A stretch of DNA of 13,947 nucleotides from an uncultured Prosthecobacter sp. GTDB taxonomy: Bacteria > Verrucomicrobiota > Verrucomicrobiia > Verrucomicrobiales > Verrucomicrobiaceae. Shown one piece after another: positions 6,402-13,947 of the stretch (positions are counted from its first letter, which is position 1; each line of letters starts with the position of its first letter). The translations under genes were made by a program, and so were the position numbers. The stretch covers positions 1-13,947 of the forward strand of contig CALDGV010000833.1 in assembly GCA_937941745.1 (NCBI GenBank), given 5' to 3'. The notes below the pieces were generated by a model. It had not been told where the DNA came from, did no database searches, and saw only the letters and a program-made list of their open reading frames with translations.

Positions 6402-7880
6402 ATGACGCATTTCTCCTGGATCGACTACCTCATCTTCGGCGTTTATCTGGCCGCTTCAGTGGGGGTCGGACTGCTTTCGGCACGAGGCTCCAAATCATTG
6501 GGCGATTACTTCCTGGCGGGCCGAGGCATGAACAGCTTCCTGGTCGGCATGTCCATCCTGGCAGCCCTGTTCTCCGGCATCAGCTACCTTGCCGGACCGG
6601 CGGATGTGTACAAGAACGGCTTTGCCTTTGCCTACGTCGTCCTGGCCTTTTTCATCGCCACGCCGTTCACGACAATCTGGATGCTGCCGAAATTCTATCA
6701 GTCGCGCTATTTCACGGCCTACCAATTTTTGGAGGAGCGCTTCTCCCTTTCCACACGCCTGCTTGCTTCAGGCCTGTTCATCTTCCGGGTGGCCCTGTGG
6801 CTGGCTGCAGCCACCTATGCGCCGGCACTCGCGTTGGAAAAAGTCACCGGACTGCCACTCTGGATCACCATCCTGGCCACTGGCACCCTGACGACGCTGT
6901 ACACCGCCCTTGGCGGCATGAGGGCGGTGATCTGGACGGATGTGATGCAACTCGTCGTTTTGTTTGGTGGGCAGCTGCTCATCGTCATCGTCGCCCTTGG
7001 GAAGATTCCTGGTGGACTCGGTGGCATGTGGGAAACCGTGGTGGCGGATGGTCGCATGGATTTGAAGATGTCCTTCTCCCTGGCAGACCGCGTGAACCTG
7101 GGCTCCATTCTGCTCGCCGGAGCCTTCCTCCACCTCGTGCAAATGGCCACGGACCAGGTTTCTGTGCAGCGATACCTCAGCGCGGGCAGCCTCAAGGAGT
7201 CGCAACGCTCGCTGTGGATCAAACTATGGTTCATCCTGCCCGTGCTGGTGCTCTTTTACGGCACAGGACTCGTGCTCTACGCCTTCTACAAGCAGCACGG
7301 CGACCCGCTGGCGGCCGGCTTGATCGCCAAAGAAGACCAGATTCTGCCTTACTTCGTCGTCACCCAGCTTCCAGCGGGTCTTCCCGGCCTGCTCATTGCC
7401 GCGATCTACGCCGCGAGCATGTCCACAATCTCCGCAGGCCTCAACTCCCTGGCCTCAGCCACGGTCGTGGACTTCCAGCAGCGTCTTTCGGGCGTGGCGG
7501 ATGGCGCAGCCAGCAAGATCAGCAATGCGCGCTGGATCACCGTTGGTTACGGAATCCTGGTCATGGCGCTGGCATTCACCGTGTCTTTCATGCCAGGAAA
7601 CCTCGTCGAATCCGTCAACACGGTCATTGGTCTGGTGGGAGGACCCCTGCTCGGGCTCTTTTTCCTCGGCATGTTCACCCATCGCGCAGACGCACGTGGT
7701 GCATTGGCAGGATGCTTCGCAGGTTTCGTGGGACTGCTGGGTTTGTTCTTGTATCAAAACGGCGCTTTCACCGAGCAAAAGCCGCCCCAGATGGTCTCCT
7801 TCATATGGTTCAGCCTGCTCGGCACCCTCATCACCATGAGCGTTGGTCTGGCGCTTTCCAGGCCATCTGCCAGGGGCTGA
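6402..7880 (+). CDS. Sodium:solute symporter (SSS family)
   Basis: A 492-residue inner-membrane transporter of the SSS family (PF00474), which imports organic acids, sugars, amino acids or sialic acid with Na+. About 13 hydrophobic segments can be drawn: the first at 5-26, then near 45-70, 74-98, 120-145, 153-173, 175-199, 231-250, 271-295 and so on to 468-485. Family landmarks are SKSLGDYFLAGRGM (30-43), FSGISYLAGPADVYKNG (57-73), TALGGMRAVIWTDVMQ (168-183) and the IYAASMSTISAGLNSLA segment in the later Na+-site region. It is most like the monocarboxylate/sialate-type branch. It closes the aldolase-SDR-transporter unit, so it probably imports the substrate that those two enzymes process. Its TGA stop abuts the stop of the opposing gene, with no base between and no terminator. 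Confidence 0.94.
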   Translation: MTHFSWIDYLIFGVYLAASVGVGLLSARGSKSLGDYFLAGRGMNSFLVGMSILAALFSGISYLAGPADVYKNGFAFAYVVLAFFIATPFTTIWMLPKFYQSRYFTAYQFLEERFSLSTRLLASGLFIFRVALWLAAATYAPALALEKVTGLPLWITILATGTLTTLYTALGGMRAVIWTDVMQLVVLFGGQLLIVIVALGKIPGGLGGMWETVVADGRMDLKMSFSLADRVNLGSILLAGAFLHLVQMATDQVSVQRYLSAGSLKESQRSLWIKLWFILPVLVLFYGTGLVLYAFYKQHGDPLAAGLIAKEDQILPYFVVTQLPAGLPGLLIAAIYAASMSTISAGLNSLASATVVDFQQRLSGVADGAASKISNARWITVGYGILVMALAFTVSFMPGNLVESVNTVIGLVGGPLLGLFFLGMFTHRADARGALAGCFAGFVGLLGLFLYQNGAFTEQKPPQMVSFIWFSLLGTLITMSVGLALSRPSARG

Positions 7881-10800
7881 TCATTGACGGACCTTCATCC
7901 ATTTCACGGCCTCCATGCCCGAGGCCAGTTCACGAACATGCACCTCCCAGTCTCCTGGAGCTTCATCGCGGGCAAGCTGGAGCCGCAAAACGAGTTCGCC
8001 ATTATCTACCACATGGTAGCCATCCCATTCCGCCGGAGTTCCCTCGGCATCACGAATCCGCACCGCCACAGGAATGGCCGCCGGCATGGGCCTGCCTCCC
8101 GATGATGTCAGCGTGATCCGCGCCTCGGCCACATTCCCACAAGTGGCTGTCTCCGGCAGGTCGAGCTTCATTTCCAGCAAGGGCGCGGGCGACAGCAACA
8201 GCACCCGGCCTTCAGCAGGCCCCAGTTGCAAAGGCAGGGTCAATCCCTGGTCCTCGCGCTTCGGGAGGACAAAGCTGGACCGGGTCAGGTCGTAAACATT
8301 CACGCTTTCCTGCCCAAGGTTGAGTGAAGTGGAGACGGCTAGGCCATTCTCCTTCACCAGACCATGCTGCCCGACGTAGGCCCCTGCTTCTCGGCGGTTG
8401 TTGATGACGAACAGGCAGGTCGCATCACCATTGCGCGTGGCATGAAGAACGACATCCGGCTGATCGCAGGTCACCTCAGGCACCCATCCGAAGGTGCGGC
8501 ACTGCTCTTCCAGCTCCTGCGCCTGCGTCTTTGGCGCAGCCTCTGTCGCGCCGACGGGATCAGAAATCAGCGCATCAGGCTTCAATGCAGGGCAGAGGCT
8601 CGCATCTGCAATGATTCTGCCTCCTGCCCGCTGCCATTCTCCCAGACGTTTGACCAGGCCTGCCGGGAGAACCTCGCAATCCGTCAGAATCAGGATCTTC
8701 CGCCCTTCCAACCCATCGGCCATCAAGGACTCTTCATACACCAGATCCGTCTGCACATGAGCCTGCTGCAAGGCACGCAGAACCTCCAACGACTGCGCTG
8801 AAGCTCCCCGGTAAAAACCACGACCGGAAAACATCTGGGAAGTGAAGCTTTCCAGCATCGCCACAGGTGAGCGCAAGGCATCCCGACGCAGAAGCATTGG
8901 CCCTAGAGGTCGAAGCAAACGGTCTGTCCATCGGCACAGGGCAGCATAGGCCTGGTCATGCGTGGCACGAAGCGGCTCGGAACTGCCGCGGCGGCCACTC
9001 AAGGCCGGCCATCCCTTCCAGACCAAGCCTTTGACGGGGCGAGACAGCATCATCCAGGCATTCAACTGAAGCAGGGCTGGAGCGATGGTGATGTGACGGG
9101 CAGGTGCCTCGAGGTCTTCGATCAGGATGCTTTCCGCCGTGTTTGCGGCCCCATGGGGAGAAACCATTTCCCGCTCCCAATGAAGAGGCAGCAGCCCCCA
9201 AAAAGGCTTTTTCCTTCCATGGGCAGCATTCATCGCCTGCAACTGGTCGGCGCATAGTCCGCTGAACATCGGGTCACGTGCATCCACCGGCCCATCGCCG
9301 ATGAAATCGGCCACCATGTCCGTGCCTGCAATGGATGGCTGGCGCACCGCGGGCTCATGCAAGGTCCAGACATCCGTGCGCTCCTGCCTCCGGCGGTCCA
9401 TGCCCAGATGCCAGGCTTCTTGCACCGACTTCCAGCCATGACCGCCGCTCCAAAACCACTGATAGTAGCGCAGCACCGGATGATCATCCGGCACCACACG
9501 ATCTGCCGGAAAGCCAGGAAGCGTCTGCCAGTCCACTCCACTCCCGCTCAGGATTTCAGCGGGAATCTCTGTGCCAGAAACCTTCCGCCAGGCCTCCATT
9601 TCCGAGACGCTGAAGCCGGGTTGAGCCCGACTTCGCGGCTCGGCATTGAGCCAGACTCCCGCCCACGAGGCATACTCGCGGAAAGCCACCATCAAACGCT
9701 GCCCCACATTCCCGGTCAGGCTGCTCAAGCCGCCATTTGCCGCATCCAAATCCACCGGAGACCAGGCCTGTCCATCCCGGCGCAGGCGATGCATTCGTGC
9801 GTCCTGCATCAGAACCTGCCAGGGAGCCAAGGCCGCAACAGTCCGAATGCCCGAGACCAGCCCCAGGTCCATGCGTGGCTGCACTTGAAGATGATGATGG
9901 CGGTCATGCGGCCCAAGATAGGGCGCATCCACATTCCCCAGAGCGGTCCAGTGAGTGCATGCAAGGCCCTGCAGCTTGGGCAGATCTGACTCGGATGCGC
10001 CATCCACGATCACCGGGAAGACCTCCGCAGTCCGTGGCACGATCAGGAAGTCCTGCCACTTCCGAACCTGCAGAGCCCCTTGACCTGTCCGGACCTCCAG
10101 CGTGTGCGATCCCGGCTTCATGGCCGTGTCAGGACTGAACTCCGTCTCATGAACCTGGCCGGGCGAGAGATCCGGCAGGATGAAGGACTGCTCCACGCCG
10201 CTCACCACAAAACTCATGTCCGCCCCCATCAGCGCCTGGGGGCGCAGGTTCACCAGACGAACCTTCATGGGAAGAGGTTTCTCCATGCGTTGAAACACCT
10301 TACGAGCCGCACTGATCGACAATTCCCAGGCGGCAAAACCACGAACACCCGCACAAAGGCGCACCTCATCCACAACACCCTGAAAAGGCTGAGTCAGGCT
10401 CAAGTCATTGCCAAGGCTCAATGGCTGTGCACCCGGCTGAATGGCGGCACACTCATGCTGGCCACCTCCCACCTGATAGGAATCGAGATAAAATGCACCT
10501 TTGCCCGCCCCATCGTAGGTGAAGGCAAGGTGGCGCCAGGCATCGGCAGCCAAGGTCACGGGCTCAGAAAGGAACTCCTTGGTGTAGGAACCGAAGCCAA
10601 GGCGCACGCTCATCTGCCTGCGGCCGCGCGCATCCGCAGGCAGGAGGCTCCAGCGATAGTCCCCCTGCCCTGTTCCCTGCTTGTCGAGAAGACAGGCCGG
10701 GACCTCGGCATGAGCTTCGGAGTTCGGGCGCACCCACATCTCCATGGAAAAAGCCCCTGCGGGTGAATGCCTGGGACTGATCTCCAAGGTTACGGCACCC

Positions 10801-11069
10801 CCGCTGGCCCCCGCACTTCCTGAACAGTTCAAGGCACCCCCAAACCGCCCCTCAGGGGACAGCGCAGCTCCTTTTAAGACCAGACTGGCACCGTGTCCGG
10901 AAGCATCCGCCAAAGGGAGTTCATCGAATTTCCAGAACCCAAGCACATGGGGGCCGGTGGCATCGAGATTCGCAAAGCTTTCATGCCAGGGATCTTGGAA
11001 GGGAGGTGCAGCCTGAAGGCAGCCAGCCATCGGGAGCAGCAGCAAGAAACTGGAAAGAAGGGCTCGCAT
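7881..11069 (-). CDS. Large exported LamG-domain protein with glycosidase-like core
   Basis: A 1062-residue exported protein. Residues 1-20 form a signal peptide; LPMAGC (12-17) approaches a lipobox but has Met at -3, so lipoprotein status is uncertain. Residues about 40-250 form a LamG/concanavalin-like domain (LGFWKFDE 43-50, FSMEMWVRP 107-115, WRHLAFTYDG 178-187, GVVDEVRL 231-238). Residues 265-345 look like a beta-sandwich linker. Residues about 350-740 resemble a TIM-barrel glycoside hydrolase; acid candidates are Glu477 (LNAEP) and Glu572 (LHEPA). Residues 790-822 (KILILTDCEVLP ... GGRIIAD) match the Rossmann-like domain found after the barrel in GH42-type enzymes. Beta domains run to the C-terminus. 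No exact family is recognised; carbohydrate binding and hydrolysis is inference. The start at 11069 (ATG) gives a clean signal peptide; a TTG at 11090 overlapping the upstream stop is the alternative. Probably co-transcribed with the beta-helix gene. Confidence 0.85.
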   Translation of the reverse strand: MRALLSSFLLLLPMAGCLQAAPPFQDPWHESFANLDATGPHVLGFWKFDELPLADASGHGASLVLKGAALSPEGRFGGALNCSGSAGASGGAVTLEISPRHSPAGAFSMEMWVRPNSEAHAEVPACLLDKQGTGQGDYRWSLLPADARGRRQMSVRLGFGSYTKEFLSEPVTLAADAWRHLAFTYDGAGKGAFYLDSYQVGGGQHECAAIQPGAQPLSLGNDLSLTQPFQGVVDEVRLCAGVRGFAAWELSISAARKVFQRMEKPLPMKVRLVNLRPQALMGADMSFVVSGVEQSFILPDLSPGQVHETEFSPDTAMKPGSHTLEVRTGQGALQVRKWQDFLIVPRTAEVFPVIVDGASESDLPKLQGLACTHWTALGNVDAPYLGPHDRHHHLQVQPRMDLGLVSGIRTVAALAPWQVLMQDARMHRLRRDGQAWSPVDLDAANGGLSSLTGNVGQRLMVAFREYASWAGVWLNAEPRSRAQPGFSVSEMEAWRKVSGTEIPAEILSGSGVDWQTLPGFPADRVVPDDHPVLRYYQWFWSGGHGWKSVQEAWHLGMDRRRQERTDVWTLHEPAVRQPSIAGTDMVADFIGDGPVDARDPMFSGLCADQLQAMNAAHGRKKPFWGLLPLHWEREMVSPHGAANTAESILIEDLEAPARHITIAPALLQLNAWMMLSRPVKGLVWKGWPALSGRRGSSEPLRATHDQAYAALCRWTDRLLRPLGPMLLRRDALRSPVAMLESFTSQMFSGRGFYRGASAQSLEVLRALQQAHVQTDLVYEESLMADGLEGRKILILTDCEVLPAGLVKRLGEWQRAGGRIIADASLCPALKPDALISDPVGATEAAPKTQAQELEEQCRTFGWVPEVTCDQPDVVLHATRNGDATCLFVINNRREAGAYVGQHGLVKENGLAVSTSLNLGQESVNVYDLTRSSFVLPKREDQGLTLPLQLGPAEGRVLLLSPAPLLEMKLDLPETATCGNVAEARITLTSSGGRPMPAAIPVAVRIRDAEGTPAEWDGYHVVDNGELVLRLQLARDEAPGDWEVHVRELASGMEAVKWMKVRQ

Positions 11070-11086
11070 GATTTTGGAAGAGCAGT

Positions 11087-12487
11087 TCAAAAAGCCCCCA
11101 AGTTGAGAGATCTGCCATCGTCAGATCTCAGAATCACCTTCTGATGCTTGTCGTAGCATTGCCCTGGCACTGGCCAGCCTTCCGGCAGCTTCGCCGCAGC
11201 CTGCCAGCATGGAGAATCCTGGTTCAGCCGGAAGTCCTGCTTCTCCCCTGAACTCCATCCCGGCGCTGCTCCGTTCAGCAACGGCCCCATTTCGTCCACA
11301 CGACCTTCAAAGGCCTCATAACTCGTTACCCAACCGCGAGTGAGCCAGTTCTTGCCGAGCTTCAAAGTTCCCACTGTGACCATGAGCGTGAGGTTCTTGC
11401 CGCCTGTGGCCGCATGCAGGATGTTGTTCCAGCATTCCACGGATTCATCGGGGCTGGAAAGCCGGAAGATGGCCACCGGGCTCAGGCGGGTGGAGATGAC
11501 CGTGTTGTGGTAGAATTGCAACGTCCCCTTCCGGTAGGTCGTGGCATCCCCCATGTCGCCGCCATAATGGACGATCTGATTGTTGCCATCGCCTTCGCGC
11601 TCAATCAGCACATTGCCATAAACCACCGTGCGCCGGTATTCTGGTGCAGCATTGATGGCCGGGTTGCCCATGGCCTCCACCAGGTCAAGCTGCCTGTTGC
11701 CACCTTCGATCCAGTTGCAGGCCACCACCAGCCCTGCTGAACGGTCCTTGAGATTGTTGCCACGACAGCCGGCGCGCAGGGGTCCGAACCAGTTCCCTTC
11801 ATAAACCATGCCGAGACACTCCGTGTAGGCGTTGTGTTCACTGATGCTGCCAGGATTGCCATTGTCGTAGAGGCGGCAGCGCTCCACCCGGACATCTTTG
11901 GACTGCGGACTGACCAGCAGGCCATTGCTGCTGTCATGCAGCACAAGATTCCTCAACACGAGATGCTCCACGATCTCCACGTTCACGCTGGCGGCATCTT
12001 TGCTGTAGCTGGTCCGCCCTTTGCGCCCGTGAAAGACATGAGGCCTGCGACCACTGCGGATCTCCAGGTTCTCCACGATCAGATGTCCCGGAATGATATG
12101 CGTGGTGAGGTTTGTGCCGCCGATTTTCAGCACCCCGCGCTCCTGCCCCCAGTAGTTCAACTGAGACCTCGTCGTGGCATCACGACCATCAATCACCGGA
12201 AGCCGGCCTCCTGGCCCAGAAATCCCACGGACCACGATCGGCCTGTCTGCCGTCCCTCGGGTGCAGAGCGCCCATTTCTCCGCATAAGGCTGGGCCCGCC
12301 AATGAATGCGGACCTCATCCCCTGGGCCCAGGGCCTCCCAAGGCACCTCTCTGAGGCTGTTCAGGGGCTTTCCAGGCCCTACTTCATGCACGGCGGCCAT
12401 CGCGGTGCCAAAGCCACCCAGGACAGCAAGGATGAGGAACTCGCCCCATGAAGCCAAAGGACGAGACGTGAATGGCTGGCAGTTCAT
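11087..12487 (-). CDS. Secreted right-handed parallel beta-helix protein (lyase-like)
   Basis: A 466-residue exported protein with repeated short strands of the pectate-lyase-like right-handed beta-helix fold, used by polysaccharide lyases (such as PL6) and glycosidases. Residues 1-32 form a signal peptide ([16 protein letters not shown]). Rungs are visible at [12 protein letters not shown] (135-146), [18 protein letters not shown] (175-192), [12 protein letters not shown] (199-210), [10 protein letters not shown] (226-235), [11 protein letters not shown] (253-263), [11 protein letters not shown] (286-296) and [10 protein letters not shown] (323-332). GNNLKDRS (243-250) recalls the conserved H/N-L-I-K-S-R-A motif of an uncharacterised beta-helix group; Lys247 and Arg249 could be a lyase base/acid pair. 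The protein ends [11 protein letters not shown], a common terminus in this fold. The frame is open up to 12673, but the signal peptide sets the start at 12487. It lies 17 bases upstream of the LamG gene. Catalysis is not proven. Confidence 0.88.
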   Translation of the reverse strand: MNCQPFTSRPLASWGEFLILAVLGGFGTAMAAVHEVGPGKPLNSLREVPWEALGPGDEVRIHWRAQPYAEKWALCTRGTADRPIVVRGISGPGGRLPVIDGRDATTRSQLNYWGQERGVLKIGGTNLTTHIIPGHLIVENLEIRSGRRPHVFHGRKGRTSYSKDAASVNVEIVEHLVLRNLVLHDSSNGLLVSPQSKDVRVERCRLYDNGNPGSISEHNAYTECLGMVYEGNWFGPLRAGCRGNNLKDRSAGLVVACNWIEGGNRQLDLVEAMGNPAINAAPEYRRTVVYGNVLIEREGDGNNQIVHYGGDMGDATTYRKGTLQFYHNTVISTRLSPVAIFRLSSPDESVECWNNILHAATGGKNLTLMVTVGTLKLGKNWLTRGWVTSYEAFEGRVDEMGPLLNGAAPGWSSGEKQDFRLNQDSPCWQAAAKLPEGWPVPGQCYDKHQKVILRSDDGRSLNLGAF

Positions 12488-12678
12488 GGTCGCCAGTAAA
12501 ACACCTCGTTCATGATTCTGCCAGCGCTTCCAGCCGGGTTTCATGCCGCCGTCACTTTGATCTCGCTCCTGAACGCAATCCCAGATCATCCTTCCGCAAA
12601 ACCACTGCCGAAAGTTGGCCTTACTCCTGCTTTGTCCAAGATTCCGACGGTTCGCCGCCTTCACCAACCCCAACCACC
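12488..12678. other. Divergent intergenic region
   Basis: This 191-base gap separates the beta-helix gene (minus) from the ATP-grasp gene (plus), so both promoters should lie here. The minus-strand frame of the beta-helix gene stays open across nearly all of it, but the translated sequence is Arg/Trp/Lys-rich and unlike an exported protein's N-terminus. No confident promoter, palindrome or RNA is visible. Confidence 0.5.
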
Positions 12679-13947
12679 ATGCTTTTCGATCAGTATCAGC
12701 CGGAGGATTTCTTCGATGAAATGTTCACGTCCGCGAATCAGGTGCGCCCGCACTATCGCGCCGTGAGCGAGGCCCTCAACGCCGTGTCCGCCGACGATTT
12801 TCGCAGCCGGCAGACAGCCGTCGAGGCTGCCTTCATGCGCGGAGGTGTGACGTTCACCGTCTATTCCGACGCTCAGGGGACCGAACGTATCTTCCCCTTC
12901 GACTGCGTGCCGCGCGTGATCTCCGCCGAAGAATGGGAGGTGGTGGAAAAGGGCCTCATTCAGCGCCTGACGGCACTCAATCTCTTCCTCCACGACATCT
13001 ACCACGATCAGAAGATCCTCAAGGACCGGGTCATCCCTCCGCAGTATCTGCTCAGTGCCAAGCACTTCAGGAGGGAGTTCATGCACTTCGAGGTGCCCAA
13101 GAACGTCTATGTGCACATCTGCGGCACCGACCTCATCCGTGACAAGGATGGCCGCTACCTCGTTTTGGAGGACAACCTGCGATGCCCCTCCGGAGCCAGC
13201 TACATGCTGGAGAATCGCAGCGCCTTGAAGCGCACCTTTCCAGAACTCTTCCAGGCCGCCGGCGTGCGACCGGTGGACCAATATCCTGCTGAACTGCTCA
13301 AGGTGCTGCAATACTGCGCACCCGCGAATTTTCGCGGCAGTGATGCCCCGAATGCCGTGCTGCTGACCCCGGGTGTTTACAACAGCGCCTACTTTGAGCA
13401 TGCCTTCCTGGCGAGACAGATGGGCATCCCGATTGTGGAAGGGCGTGACCTCCTGGTGCGCGATCACAAGGTCTTCATGCGCACCACTGCCGGTCTCGTG
13501 CAGGTGGACGTGATCTATCGCCGCATTGACGACGACTTCCTCGATCCATCCGTCTTTCGCGCAGATTCCCTGCTCGGTGTTCCGGGGCTCGTGAATGCCT
13601 ACCGTTCGGGCAATGTCAGCCTGGCCAACAGCATCGGCACCGGCGTGGCCGATGACAAGGTGGTCTATTACTTCGTGCCAAAGATGATCAAATACTACCT
13701 GGGCGAGGATCCCATCCTGCCGAATGTGGACACCTATCTGGCGTCAGAACCACAAGACTGCGCCTACATCCTCGACAACCTCGAAAAACTGGTGGTGAAA
13801 TCCGCCAACGAGGCCGGCGGCTACGGGATGCTGATGGGGCCGTGGGCTTCGAAGGAGGAGGTCGAGACCTTCCGCAAAATGGTGGAAGAGAATCCGCGCA
13901 ACTTCATTGCCCAGCATCCGATCTCGCTCAGCCGCCATCCCACCTGG
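12679..13947 (+). CDS. Circularly permuted ATP-grasp protein (cut by right edge)
   Basis: The first 423 residues of a circularly permuted ATP-grasp type 2 protein (PF14403, formerly DUF404/407), a predicted cytosolic carboxylate-amine (peptide-forming) ligase. The frame opens at ATG 12679 and runs off the edge; family members have about 470-490 residues, so roughly 50-65 are missing. Family blocks seen: N-terminal [11 protein letters not shown] (6-16), [15 protein letters not shown] (72-86), [18 protein letters not shown] (163-180), [13 protein letters not shown] (278-290), [13 protein letters not shown] (315-327), a [19 protein letters not shown] block (329-347) and the nucleotide-loop-like [17 protein letters not shown] (372-388). 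Relatives usually sit beside genes for an alpha-E (DUF403) protein and a transglutaminase-like protease, which would be expected past the right edge. The product is unknown. No Shine-Dalgarno motif; CCAACCCCAACCACC precedes the start. Confidence 0.95.
   Translation, partial: MLFDQYQPEDFFDEMFTSANQVRPHYRAVSEALNAVSADDFRSRQTAVEAAFMRGGVTFTVYSDAQGTERIFPFDCVPRVISAEEWEVVEKGLIQRLTALNLFLHDIYHDQKILKDRVIPPQYLLSAKHFRREFMHFEVPKNVYVHICGTDLIRDKDGRYLVLEDNLRCPSGASYMLENRSALKRTFPELFQAAGVRPVDQYPAELLKVLQYCAPANFRGSDAPNAVLLTPGVYNSAYFEHAFLARQMGIPIVEGRDLLVRDHKVFMRTTAGLVQVDVIYRRIDDDFLDPSVFRADSLLGVPGLVNAYRSGNVSLANSIGTGVADDKVVYYFVPKMIKYYLGEDPILPNVDTYLASEPQDCAYILDNLEKLVVKSANEAGGYGMLMGPWASKEEVETFRKMVEENPRNFIAQHPISLSRHPTW

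Noticed and set aside
6797..8116. A 439-codon plus-strand frame overlapping the symporter gene and the opposing LamG gene
   Set aside because: It is an out-of-frame shadow of the symporter: the product is Arg/His/Pro-rich without hydrophobic segments or motifs, while the symporter frame shows complete family features.
11007..11069. Lipoprotein signal (LPMAGC) in the LamG protein
   Set aside because: Met at the -3 position departs from the usual Leu/Val/Ile lipobox and cleavage by signal peptidase I is equally plausible, so it is left open.
12488..12673. N-terminal extension of the beta-helix protein
   Set aside because: The frame is open, but the added residues are charged and Trp-rich and would mask a clear signal peptide beginning at 12487. 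ATG at 12544 is possible but gives a poorer signal peptide.
12661..13467. A 268-codon minus-strand frame opposite the ATP-grasp gene
   Set aside because: Shadow of a strongly conserved family in the plus strand; no recognisable domain in the antisense product.
1..13947. CRISPR arrays, tRNA or rRNA genes, insertion sequences, known riboswitches
   Set aside because: No regularly spaced direct repeats, cloverleaf-like segments, transposase motifs with inverted repeats or recognisable aptamer cores were seen on reading; short cryptic RNAs cannot be excluded by eye.

Overview
The window is GC-rich bacterial chromosome with densely packed genes and no mobile element, CRISPR array, tRNA or rRNA that I can recognise. 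Its gene set points to the PVC group, most likely Verrucomicrobia (Prosthecobacter/Verrucomicrobium-like). It carries an exported DUF1080 (3-keto-disaccharide hydrolase) protein, large secreted LamG and beta-helix proteins, a Lys/Ala-rich histone-H1-like small protein, and almost no Shine-Dalgarno motifs before the start codons. This is an inference from gene content; no marker for strict placement (such as 16S rRNA) is present.

Layout. 1-570 (minus): N-terminal part of a divergent Hsp33-family redox chaperone, cut by the left edge. 657-1355 (minus): secreted DUF1080 protein. A 189-base divergent gap follows. 1545-1769 (plus): 74-residue Lys/Ala-rich basic protein. 1932-2183: ribosomal protein bS16 (rpsP), preceded by a hairpin-rich leader and followed by a strong intrinsic terminator. 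2279-4674: khpA-like KH-domain RNA-binding protein, M20 metallopeptidase and HAD-family phosphatase, closely spaced and probably co-transcribed. 4783-7880: a three-gene unit of HpcH/HpaI-type aldolase, short-chain dehydrogenase and sodium:solute symporter. 7881-12487 (minus): two exported proteins, read in the order right-handed beta-helix protein then a 1062-residue LamG/glycosidase-like protein; they converge on the symporter gene with no intergenic base. 12679-13947 (plus): a circularly permuted ATP-grasp protein cut by the right edge.

How the genes may work together. rpsP and khpA are a classic translation-linked pair, but rimM, trmD and rplS do not follow. The aldolase-SDR-symporter unit looks like uptake and breakdown of a small hydroxy- or keto-acid, such as a sugar acid. 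The facing pair of exported proteins has folds used for polysaccharide breakdown, so 4783-12487 could be one carbohydrate or uronate utilisation locus. The substrate is unknown and the link is inference from proximity. No intergenic stretch exceeds 300 bases; the longest gaps (1356-1544, 1770-1931, 12488-12678) hold no promoter I can call with confidence.
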